Origin: Micractinium sp. NFX-FRZ | Taxonomy: Eukaryota > Chlorophyta > Trebouxiophyceae > Chlorellales > Chlorellaceae | Assembly: GCA_029339195.1 (NCBI GenBank) | Contig: JAPTJF010000608.1 | Coordinates: forward strand, 1-29,476 | Length of the DNA stretch: 29,476 bases | Reading direction: 5' to 3' | Shown here: one piece after another, positions 1 to 14,554 of the stretch | Position numbering within the stretch: the first letter of the stretch is position 1 | Layout: every line of letters starts with the position of its first letter | Position numbers and translations under genes: made by a program | The notes under the pieces: model-generated | Databases searched by the model: none | What the model was told of the DNA's origin: nothing | Seen by the model: the letters and a program-made list of their open reading frames with translations, nothing else

Positions 1-258
1 AGATTACACAGGATGGTGGGTGCATATGTGCCCAGACTTGTCCCTGCGGGAGGGAGCGTACTGAGTGCAGACCAAGGGGAAAAAACGCGGAGCTCTGGAC
101 AGGAGCTGTGTGTTGCCGAGTGCAGTGCCACCGCAGCGGGCGGCTGGACCTGCATGCATGCAACATCGCAAACCACAGGGGTCACTTGCCAGGCATGTGG
201 GCGGTTGATTCCAGCAGCAGAGGTTGGACCACTGCACCCTGACTCAACTCCGGCCTGA
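1..258. other. 3' flank of the AFG2-like gene, no gene recognised
   Basis: This stretch lies downstream of the minus-strand AAA ATPase gene, past its likely poly(A) site. An open frame crosses it on the plus strand (13-258), but the translation resembles nothing I know and has no splice-site support. The self-complementary run TGCATGCATG sits at 151-160. A second minus-strand TGTAA is at 8-4. No gene is called. Confidence 0.4.
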
Positions 259-263
259 TTACA
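259..263 (-). terminator. TGTAA poly(A) signal of the AFG2-like gene
   Basis: TGTAA on the minus strand starts 21 bases after the TGA stop at 287-285. TGTAA is the common polyadenylation signal of chlorophyte algae. The spacing would give a very short 3' untranslated region, so the neighbouring minus-strand TGTAA at 8-4 is a possible alternative. Confidence 0.5.
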
Positions 264-284
264 TCATAAAATCCAATACAACGA

Positions 285-3200
285 TCATGTCTTAGTTGCA
301 CGCATCAGCCTCTGCCTCTGCGAGGCCACAGCCATCCTAAAGTGAGCCATTGCAACTGTGGTAGCCTCGATATCCTCCTCTAGCGCCGCAAGCGCTGCCT
401 CCCCACAGCAAGCTGCTATGGCAGCCCCTGTAAAGCCTTCTGCCTGCTGCGCCAGCTCCTCCAAAACAACATCTGGCGCCAATGGCATGCGGCGGGTGTG
501 TACACCAAAAATGGCCACCCGGCCGGCGCTGTCTGGGGGCGGGACTTGCAGTAGCCTGCATGCAGATTCAAGCAACTTGTTAGACGGAAAGCAATGATGG
601 TACTTTCAGTATGATCAACGAATTAACATCACACAAGGCAGGAATCAAGAGCACAAGTCCATGCAGCCATGGATGGACAGCGCTTCAGCCCCCATCCACT
701 GCCCACCTGTCAAAGCGCCCCGGCCGCAGGAGCGCAGGATCTAGGCAGTCAGGCCTGTTGGTGGCTGCAATCACAATCACTCCAGCCCTCGACTGCATTC
801 ACAAAGTGGGACGGGCGAGAGTGAGGAATGAGCGGTTGGGAAACAACGGTGGTGATGGGGACAACTGCGATCAGCGGTGAGCGCAGCATCCACTCACAGC
901 CGTCTTGCGGGCAGCAAGCACGCATCGAGTCTAGATTAGCGGCGCACAACCACATGCACTCCCAACTCGGCAACCAGTACACACCGCACCTGCATGCCGT
1001 CCATCTCCTGCAGCAGCTGGCTCAGCATGCGCTCGCCGACGCCCACGCCCGCATTGCCTGTCCCGTCACGCATGGTGGCCAGGCCGTCGATCTCGTCAAA
1101 GAAAATCACCGAGGGGCTGTTTGTGCGAGCCCTACAGGAGTGTGTTAGGAAGGAAGGGGAGGGTGCGCACTGAAGATACAAAGCATACAAGCAAAGTGGC
1201 CGGCCAAACTCGGTGTGCACCAGGCCCTCGTCTGTGCCTCACATTGCACGGTCACTGTGCTGCCAGCTGGGGCGACAAGATGCTGCAACGCGCTAACCAC
1301 AGCCCAGACATCGAGTTGCACGTGCCATCAACATCGAGCTTTTTGTCCGTTGCCCCCGCGCCCTCAACACCCCCGCCCCTCAATCAACTCCCCCGCGCAC
1401 TCGACTCACTTGGCAAAGAGGGCTGCTAGCGCCTTCTCGCTCTCGCCCACATACTTGCTGAACAGCTCCGGGCCCTTGACGGAGATGAAGTTGAGGCGCA
1501 CCTGTGAGGCCACCGCGCGTGCCAGCAACGTCTTGCTGCAGCCGGGCGGGCCATGCAGCAAGATGCCTGCAGGGGGTGCAATGCAAGCCGGCTCAGCCAG
1601 GTGCATGCAGGGCGCACACAGCAACAGGTCAGGGAGCAATCCAGCTGTCGTGGGTGCGCGGGTGGATGATGCCCTTAAAGCAGCTTAGCTCAAAGCCTTA
1701 CCAACCACCCCACAATCTTCAACACGGCTCACCTCGTGGTGGCACCACTCCCAGGCGGCGCAACGCCTCTGGCTCCTTGAACGGCAGCTCCACCGCCTCG
1801 CGGATGCGCTGCTTCACCTCCTCCAGGCCGCCAATGTCGTCCCACGACACCTGCACGCATTGCAACAGGGTGGGTGGATGCGATGGACGGGGGTGAGCGG
1901 GCTGAAAGAGGGAGGGTTGTGACTACAACGCCCAGCAGGAAGCAGGCATTGGCTACAGAGCCGCCAACTGCAGCGCGATGCCCCACAGCGCTTCAACTAG
2001 CCTTCTCAGCCTGCCCCCAACCGAGGCAGCGGGGCGTGATGCCCACCACTCATCCCTCAACCCACCCATCCACCCAGCTTGCCTTGGGGATCTCGAAAGC
2101 AAGCTCCCGCATCGCACTGGGCCGCGTGCGCGTCTCCGCTGCCCGGAAGTCGGCCAGCGTGATGCGGCACGGTTCGCCGCCATCACCGTCGACATCCCCG
2201 CCAGCTGGAGCAGCCACTATTCTGCGCAGCGCCGTCAGGGCCGCCTCGTTGCACAGCGCTGCCAGGTCGGCAGCCACAAAGCCGTGCGCGCCATCTGCCA
2301 GCTCAGCCACCTGCACCAGTCCGGGGTGCCATGGATAACTGTTGGTGGGGAATGCATGCCATGGCAGCACATGCTGGCTGCGGCGGCATGCCTCGTGACA
2401 CAGCGCTGCTGCTAAAGGTTGCAGTGGGTTGCAGACAGCTGCTTGCCACATGGTTGGTCCCGGGCTGCACTCAAGTGCGCCGCACCTGCGGTCCGCACCC
2501 GTGCCCCCATCCAGCTCCCCAAGCATGCCAGCCAGTCCCAAGACCCCACGACCAAAGGGCCAGGCCAGACAGCTGTCGGTGTGGGTGCATGTGCATTCCA
2601 ACACCTCCCTGCTCTGTCGTCAATCATGCTTGGCTGCCGCCCCCTCCGCCCCACCTGCTCTGCCCCTCACGCCTGCCCGCCCCATGCCTGCTCCCCCTGC
2701 CCCACCTGCTCGGCGCTCAGCTCGTGCGCCATGCCGCGCAGCTGCTTGGCCAGGATGTCCCGCCGCTCCGCCGGCGACGGCACCCCCACCTCGATCTCGC
2801 GGTCAAACCGCCCCGGCCGGCGCAGCGCGGCGTCCAGCGAGTCAGGGCGGTTGGTGGCGGCAACCACCACCACCGCGGCGCCTGCCAGGGCAGCAGGTGG
2901 GGACAGACGTGGTGCAGAGTGAGTGGGGAGCATGCGGCAACAGAGCAGACACCTTGAGCCTGCTTCGCCAGTGCCGCTATTCCCTCCACGGCGCCGCCCT
3001 CCACTTCCCCAGGGCACTACCCAACCATGTGCCCCCCGGCCTGCCCATTGCAGTAGGCAGGACAGTGACCACTGAACCCCGCCCAGCACTTGGATCAATG
3101 AGCGTGCCAGCCCCTTACCTCCCAGCGCATCCATCTCGGTGAGCAGGGTGGTGACGACGCGGGCCGAGGAGCCGCCGCCGCCGGCCGACTTGCCGCCTCC

Positions 3201-6200
3201 GGGGCCGCCGTCGCGTGCGGGCGCCACCGCATCCAGCTCGTCGATGAACACCACCTGGGGGCAGGTGGCAGGGAGGGGAGGGGTGATTGGCCAGAGTGAG
3301 GTGATTGGCAGAGTTGGGTAGGTAGCCAGGGAGAGGGCCGCTAGAGAAAGGTGGCTGGGCGTCCAGAAGGCCACCCTGGGGATGGGATCAGGGGCCCGGG
3401 GGTGCAGGTGGGAGCTGGGGGGTATCAGAACCGGGTGGGCAGAGCACTGGAAACACTAGGAACGGCAGGGCATGGGGGAGGGGCAGGGCAGGAGCACGGC
3501 AGGCACATTGGGGGTAGGGGCATGCATGCAGATGGGGACGTGGGTTGCTGACAACGCTGCCGTGCATTCGGAAAGCAAGCAGCAAGCTTCCATCCCCCAC
3601 CCGCCTACACTTGCTGCAGGCTGCCTGCCCTGCCCTCGACGCCTGCCTCGGCTGCCACCAGCACCTGGCCTCCTCCCAGCGCAACCACAGCCATGGAAGC
3701 GGCAGGTGCACCAGTCACAGCCCCACCCTGCCGGGCTCACCGAGGGTGCGAGCGCGGCGGCGGCGGCAAAGATGGCTCGCAGCCCCGCCTCCGACTCGCC
3801 GTAGTATTCGGACACAACCTCGGGGCCGTTGATGACAAAGAAGCGGGCGCGGGCGAGCGAGGCGGTGGCGCAGGCCAGCACCGTCTTGCCGGTGCCTGCC
3901 AGGGAGGAAGGGAGGGGCGGGGCGGGTTGGCAGGTGGAGTGGTGAAGGAGGGGGTGCATGAGGGTGAGGGAGAGTTGGTGGGTGAAGTGGGAAAGGCAGG
4001 TAGGGAGGGCTGAAACAGACGTCCTGTCCCTTCATTTCCTTGGCACATGCCTTGCCCGCCACTTCGCTTGTACTGGGGAGGCAAGGCTGAGAGTGGGGGC
4101 TTTAGCAGGTGCAAGCAAGATGCAGGGAGAAAGGGCCGCTGTCTTGTTGGCACCTCCTGCCTGAGGCCCTCCTACTGCTCTCCCACAAGCCTTTGCACAA
4201 GGAGCACCGAGCACCACGACCTCAACACAGCACCCAAGCCACAGCACAACGTAGCAAGGGGCAAGGACAGTGGGGGCAGTGCACAGCACACCCCAGAGCA
4301 GGCCACCCTCCCCCGCACCTGGCGGCCCGTAGAGCAGCACACCCCGTGGCGGCGTGATGTGGTACTGAGAGAACAGGTGGGGCGCCTGCAGCGGCAGCGC
4401 CACCAGCTCACGCAGCGCACGGCCCTGCGGTGATGTGGGGCGTGGGAGGAGGCAGGGTCACACATGTCAGCCAGGGAGGAGGCGGAGCAGATGCTTCGGC
4501 CAGGGAGGAGGAGCCGCAGTGCGGTACGCAGGCCAGGCAAGTGTGGGCAACGGTGGCCATCCGCCGACGCAACACACGCTGCAGCCAAAGTTGCAAGGTG
4601 CATGTGTGCACAAGGCCACAGCTGGAGCTGTACAAGGTGCCAGCCTGGCTTGCGTACCTGAGAGGTGGCGCCTCCCAGGTCATCAAAGGTGATCCCCCTG
4701 CTGGCCAGCCCCGCAGCCGCAGCACGCCGCGCAGCCGTGGGCCCCGCATCCTCCAGAGAGCACCCCAGCGCCTCGGCGGCTGCCGCCGCTGCCAGCGCTG
4801 GCACATCTTCTTGCTGCTGCTGGGGCTGCTGGGGCTGCTGCCCCGCCTGTGCCGCCTGTGGCGCCGTTTCATCGCCAAGCAAGAGGCGCACCGTGGTGCT
4901 AGCCGTGACGCGCGGCGGCAGTGCTGTGGCGCCCTGCCCCCTGCTACCTGCTGCCGCTGCCGCTGTTGCTCCAGCCTCGCCCCCAGCTGCCCCCTCGGTT
5001 GCCTCCACCACAAACAGCGCCGGCTGCCCAAACACCGGCAGCACCGCCAGGTTGCCGGGCAGCAGGCGGCGGCCCGCCAGCTGTCGCAGCAGCAGAGCCT
5101 CCACCATGCGCTGCACACGCGGGCTGGGGTCTGCACGGCAGGGCAGACGTGGGGGGCGTGGGGGGTAGAGGAACAGACAGAGGGGTGTTGAGAGGAGAGG
5201 GAGGGAGGGAGGCAGGTGGACGGAGGGCAGAGGTGGGCAGGGAGGTGGGCATGTGGGCGAGACAGAGGTGGGCAACAAGGCAAACAAGCAGGAAGGGCAG
5301 GCGTGGGCACATGGCAGGCCAGGCAGGTGGGAGAGCAGGAGTGGGCAGGCAGGCATGCCAGCGGGCAGGCACGCCACGATGGCAGGTGCCACAGATCTTG
5401 TCGGCGGCGGATCCACAGCCCACGCCACGCCCACCACCACCTCATGCACACAAGCATGTGCACCGACACCCCCTCACCGTCTGCCAAGAGGGTCGACAGC
5501 AGTGCCTCTGCCTTGGCACGGTCCGTCACACGCACAGCACCCGGCTGCTTGCCTCCGCCGCCGCTGACACTGCTGCCGTTGACGCTGCTCCGACTGCTGC
5601 TGTTGTCAGGGGGAAGCGCTGCGGCGCCGCCTCCTGCAGAGCGCCTGCCGCTGCCGCTGCCTGGCCTGCTGCCAGGGCTCAGCCCCACGGGAGGCGCTGC
5701 ACTGCCACGCATGGCGGGGCTCAGCGCCACTGGTGGGGCACCGCCACCCCGCATGGCAGGGCTGAGCGCAACAGGCGTGCCCCCGCCGCCGCGCATCGCA
5801 GGGCTGAGTGCCACTGGTGGGGCGCCGCCGCCACGCGTGGCAGGGCTCAACGCCGCCGGTGCTCCGCTCCTGCCCCGCGCCGCCGGGCTCTGCGCTGCTG
5901 CTCTGCCGGGGGTGGCTGCTGCTGCGCCCTGGTGAGGCCCCACCTCTTCATTGTCGCTGTCTGCAGTGGCTGCGTCGTCCGGCGGCAGGAGCACCGGTGC
6001 AGCTGCTGCCGCTGTCGCTGCTGCAGAGCTGCCGCCGCTGACCTTCCCCTGAGGCTGCTGCTGGCACAGGCGCAGGTAGATGTGCGTGCACTCCTGCTGC
6101 TGCTGCTGCTGCTGCTGTTGCTGTACACTGCCATCGCCACAGCTGCTATCACTGCTTATGCTGTTTATGCCTGCCAGGTCCTCGACTGAAAACACGAGCA

Positions 6201-6857
6201 GGTGGGCGCCCACGTCGGGGCGCGCCAACGCATCTCTCAGCACGGGCGAGAGCGCAGCAGCGCCCCTGCCCAGGCCCTGCGCCGGCCACAGCTCTGCCGC
6301 CACCAGCCGGCCCCCGGGCTGCAGGCTGTCTTGCAATGGCACAGCTGCCCGGTACTTTGATGCAAAGAGCTCTGCCAGCGGCGAAGCCTCGCCTTCGCCT
6401 TCGCTGCTAGCCACGCCCACCTGCGGCGAGCACGGCCAGAGGGGCACAGTGCGCGATGATTTGGGCATGTGTGCACTGCCTGAGCGACAGGCAGCAAGGG
6501 CAGCTGCAGGCAGATACAGAGATATTTTACCGGGCGCCAGCAATCACGCAGGCACCACCTTGCCAGGCGCTTCAGGCAGGTAAGCGAGGGCGCTCACCAG
6601 TGCCGCCGCCCCTGCCGCAAGGCGCAGCGAGTACATCAAATCTGCCGGCAGCCACAGGCGCGCTTCATTGTTGCCGGCAGCCTGCAGGCTCCCAGGGCCG
6701 CTGGAGGCCGTTACGGCCACCAGGAGAGCGCCTGCGCAACAGAGCATTTGGCATAGCACGGCGGGTGAGCGGGACGTCCGCTTGCATACATAGACGACAT
6801 TCTAATGGGGACCAGTAACATGTGAACACACTTCCGAGGCTCACCGGGCAGCGCCAT
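285..6857 (-). CDS. AFG2: AFG2/SPATA5/CIP111-type double AAA+ ATPase
   Basis: Type II AAA ATPase. In yeast, Afg2 strips Rlp24 from pre-60S ribosomes; the plant homologue is CIP111. Exons: 6857-6845, 6731-6559, 6420-5478, 5130-4658, 4424-4319, 3895-3741, 3254-3119, 2881-2706, 2310-2083, 1850-1733, 1566-1410, 1131-990, 792-707, 555-285; 1058 residues, all phases agree. Residues 1-520 hold a split CDC48-like N-domain with a poly-Gln run (about 164-173) and a Ser-Pro repeat (about 238-312). D1 has Walker A GPPGTGKT (567-574), Walker B ending D626-E627 and arginine fingers near R691/R694. D2 begins VSWDDIGG (802) with Walker A GPPGCSKT (846-853), Walker B D905-E906 and R966/R969. The Cys-Ser in the second P-loop is typical of AFG2 and argues against CDC48. 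The C-terminal tail looks short. The start is a 13-base coding exon, chosen because phase and splice sites fit; it is the least certain part. Confidence 0.9.
5673..5895 (-). repeat. Tandem 42-bp coding repeat (Ser-Pro motif) in AFG2
   Basis: About five imperfect 42-base units each encode 14 residues of the form [14 protein letters not shown], around residues 238-312 of the AAA ATPase. Every unit keeps a Ser-Pro followed by Arg four residues after the Ser. The repeat is flanked by low-complexity Gly/Ser/Ala sequence and lies between the two halves of the N-domain, so it is probably a disordered loop. Confidence 0.85.
6088..6117 (-). repeat. CAG/CTG trinucleotide run coding for poly-Gln in AFG2
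   Basis: A run of CTG triplets on the plus strand with one TTG interruption reads as ten consecutive Gln codons in exon 3 of the AAA ATPase. It falls in a predicted disordered part of the N-terminal region, so length variation between strains would be expected. Confidence 0.9.
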
Positions 6858-7083
6858 TTCGGGCCGCAACTCGGTTCACCGCATGAGGCTGCTGCCGCCG
6901 CTCAGACCACGGTCGAATGCAGCAACCAAGTATCGACACGGTCTAATTGCGATCGCAAGCCGGGAGAGCACCCATGTGTGCTGCCGCCGCCAGGCTGGCA
7001 CCGAGTCCTGCCCAGGCCGCCATGCCTTGTGCACCTCTCCTTCACCGTTATCATTGCTGGGCTCTAGCACATGACTGCAGTGT
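6858..7083. other. Intergenic region between trpB2 3' end and AFG2 start
   Basis: This space of about 225 bases separates the probable poly(A) signal of the trpB2-like gene (7088-7084, minus) from the AFG2 start codon. It must hold the AFG2 promoter and 5' leader. I see no clear TATA box. Both genes run on the minus strand but are separate eukaryotic transcription units. Confidence 0.5.
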
Positions 7084-7088
7084 TTACA
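7084..7088 (-). terminator. TGTAA poly(A) signal of the trpB2-like gene
   Basis: TGTAA on the minus strand lies about 243 bases after the TGA stop at 7333-7331, giving a 3' untranslated region of ordinary algal length. No nearer TGTAA was seen on this strand. Confidence 0.55.
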
Positions 7089-7330
7089 GAGCAATTTAAT
7101 GCAATCATAGACAGATTGTGCTGCAGACCACCTCGGCAACATTGGCGTCTGTGTGGGGGGCGCGACGGCAAGCAAGGGGGAGCAGAACAGGTGAGCAGGT
7201 ACAGACTGGGAGTACAGGAAGCACGATAGGGGGTCACAGATCACTAATGGTCACAGTGACAGGTGCAAAGAGGGAGCTCAGCGGGGGGTCTGGCCTCAAA
7301 AGAGCGCACAGTGCGGGGCCGGGGCTGCGG

Positions 7331-12034
<4,704 letters not shown>

Positions 12035-12246
12035 TGTGGGCCGGGCTCACAAACGCTTGCTTCCAACGGAACAGCCTACACTGTTCGAGTGCCCGCCACA
12101 AACCCGCTCAAATGTCGTGATGGGCCAGATACGTGTCGCTATCACGGCATGTGCCTGTAGGGCAGCGCTCGCAGCGGGCGCAGCATGGTGCACTATATTG
12201 TGAGGGACACACACCCTCAAAGCCTGCCATAAGCAACTCATAACCG
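12035..12246. promoter_or_regulatory. Promoter region of trpB2, after the RPP30 3' end
   Basis: Only about 210 bases separate the trpB2 start codon from the RPP30 poly(A) signal, so both the trpB2 promoter and its 5' leader must fit here. An AT-rich patch, read ATATAG on the minus strand (about 12193-12198), lies about 160 bases upstream of the ATG and could be a TATA-like element. No other known motif stands out. Confidence 0.3.
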
Positions 12247-12251
12247 TTACA
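12247..12251 (-). terminator. TGTAA poly(A) signal of RPP30
   Basis: Minus-strand TGTAA lies about 26 bases beyond the TGA stop of the RPP30 gene (12280-12278). The position suits the standard chlorophyte signal. Confidence 0.55.
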
Positions 12252-12277
12252 ACTTTCAGTATGGGGTCTAGGGCACA

Positions 12278-14131
12278 TCAGCGGCCAGCGCTCTGAGCAA
12301 AGCTCTTCTTGGCCGCCGGCGGTGGAGCCGTGTCGACGTCCATGCCCACGGGCACACCGCCGCCGCCCTGCTGCTGCTTCGCCTGACGCTGCTTCTTGCG
12401 CCCCTCACGCTCCTCCTGATCTGCCTGCTGCGCCGCTGCCGCCTCCTCGGCGCTGCGCACCCGCAGCGTAAGCGTGCCTCGATACGCACGCCGCGTCGCC
12501 GCGCGCGCCACCACCGCAGCGGGTGCGGAGGTGATGGCGGCGGCAGCCTGCTGCGGGGTCAGCCCAAACAGGGTGGCCAGGTTGGCAACGTCCAGAGGAC
12601 CCCGCAGCTCCATATAGCTGCGGGCGCCGCTGCTGACCACCACCCCACGCCCCCGCGTCTCGCGGCACAGCGCCAGAACGTTTGCAAACAGCTGGCGCCG
12701 CTGGCCGGCGTCGCGCAGCGCGGGGGCCACGCAGATCTGTGCACCGGGAGCAGGGGGGAGGGGTGGGACAAGGGGGTGAGCAGCACTGGCAAGGGACGCC
12801 TGCAAGCCTCCCAACAACATGGGAACAGCCCCGGCCCCCCTGTTCCGGTGACACGGCAGGGCAGGGGGCCGCTGCCTAGTTCCGGTACACTGGACCCCAC
12901 TGATCGGTGTTCAACGCCCTACTTGCTCAAGGCGGGCCAGCAGACCCAGGCTCCACCTGTCCACTTTTGCTGGCCTTGGCTCCTCCAATCCAAACCACCG
13001 ACTGGTGAGGTCCCCTCCTGCCCACCCTCAACATGTGCACCCCCCCCCCCGCCGCAGCAGCCCCCACCTACCTCAAAGTGCACGCCCCGCGCCAGGGCGG
13101 CCTTGACGTGCGCGGGCTTGAAGCGGAAGGGGAGGCGGCGTGAGAGGTCCAGGCAGATGAGGTCAGCCTCCAGCGAGGCACACGCCAGCTGGAAGCACCG
13201 CTCGGTGCTGGGCTGCACGGCCACCAGGTCGTAGCCGCGGGCCAGGGCGCTGGCGCAGGCGGCCTGCAGGTGCCGGGGTGGTGGGCAGGCGGTGGGCATG
13301 GAGGAGGTGGGGTGAGCATGAGGGGGGCTGGGAGGGCCAAGCACCGGGCGTACTAGCCAAGCGCAACCACCTGTAAGCTTGCCTGTGGGGATGGATGTTT
13401 CCTATTGCCCCGCCCCCGCCACTTCACCAACAGCCACACCGACCATGTCCCCCCAACCAGGCAAGACACTCCAGCGGCACGTCAAAGTCCAGCCAACTTG
13501 CAGCATGCCTGCCTGCCCGCCTGCATCCCCCGCTGCGCCTGCTGCCTGTCTCCCCACCCACGCCCCCTTGCCTGGGCGGTGGCTGGGTCGTCTGCCGGTA
13601 TGTTGATGCGCGTGAGTTGGCGCACGGTGTACGCGTCGCCATGCCGCCTCCCCAGCCGCGCCTCTGCCGCCGCCAGCGCCTCGCGCACCCCCTTCACCGC
13701 CGACAGCAGCGCCTCCAGCTCCACGGCGCGGATGACGCACCTGGGGAGACGGGTGGGTGGGGGGGCCGGAGGGAGCCAGAAGGGGAGGCACTTGTAGGGA
13801 CCAGTCAGTGGATGCTTGTTCCAGGTGCCAAGGGGCTGGCAGATGTGCACAGCTGGCAGCGTGCGTGCAAGCAGGGCAGACGCCGCCAGGCAGGCCTTGA
13901 AGCAGTCACAGCCTCTAGATCTGGCCCACCTGCCCGCGCACCTGCCTGCCCACCGCTCCCCATGTCACCCCACCCCCCGCACCTGTCCTGCTCCGTCAGC
14001 TTGGCCGCCGCCTGGTGCACCAGCGACACAGCATCCCACCCCAGCTTGATGGCATGGGACACGCGCTCCCGCTGCGTCTGGGGCTCCAGCAGCGTGGCGG
14101 AGGCCGCCAGGTCGAAGTAGGGCAACGACAT
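12278..14131 (-). CDS. RPP30: RNase P/MRP protein subunit RPP30 (p30 family)
   Basis: Conserved protein subunit of nuclear RNase P and RNase MRP, which mature tRNA 5' ends and process pre-rRNA. Exons: 14131-13983, 13740-13572, 13263-13072, 12736-12278; 322 residues, slightly longer than the human protein. The p30 TIM-barrel signature is clear: YDLVAVQPSTERCF (about 117-130), DLICLDLSRRLPFRFK, and the late block SSGARSYMELRGPLDVANLATLFGL split over two turns of the barrel. The C-terminal 70 residues are a basic, Gln/Gly-rich tail without family resemblance. Intron 2 uses a GC donor (CAG|GCAAGG); no GT site nearby keeps the frame. An acceptor-like CTGCCCGCAG lies just upstream of the start codon and suggests a 5' leader intron. 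The gene is divergent from the helicase gene. Confidence 0.92.
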
Positions 14132-14554
14132 GTGGCAGCAGCCTGCGGGCAGTGAGAAGAGGGCGGCCTGGCGGGTGGGCAGGCAGCAGCGGCAGTGAGC
14201 GGAAGGGGGCCGGCGGCAGCGGCGGCGGTGTCCTCACTGCAAGCGGCGGCACCAACACGCGGCCGATTCGCTTCCAGTTGGTGCCTGGCCCTTTAGGCAC
14301 CTGTGCGCGTGCAGCCGTTGCGGGGAAGGCGTTGCTGCGGCCACGCGGAACTTGGCGGGCTACCCAGTTCCTTAGAATATCGTCCGATGCCTGTAAACGC
14401 TCTCGGGAGTGCTCCGTGCAACACATGGCATGCCAGCGGGCTGCATGCATGCGTTTTTCAGGTGCAAGTACATGTACTGCTGACTGCCAACCATGCAGCT
14501 TGCCATCGGCTACTTGCTGCCGCATTGGAGCACTTTGTGAGTCGTATATACGCC
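14132..14554. promoter_or_regulatory. Divergent promoter region between RPP30 and the helicase gene
   Basis: This 423-base space lies between the start codons of two divergent genes. It contains a perfect inverted repeat, GGTGCCT and AGGCACC (14280-14286 and 14295-14301), a TGCATGCATG palindromic run near 14443 and a TATATA at 14545-14550, only a few bases before the chosen helicase ATG. In-frame ATG 14387 is an alternative helicase start. Which motifs act as promoter elements cannot be told from sequence alone. Confidence 0.35.

Noticed and set aside
13..258. Open frame on the plus strand at the left end
   Set aside because: No recognisable protein, no splice-site or codon support, and it lies in the 3' flank of the AFG2-like gene.
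4408..6543. Single 711-codon minus-strand open frame
   Set aside because: It is AFG2 exon 3 run through its intron and then into the wrong frame. The AAA motifs show the real gene is spliced.
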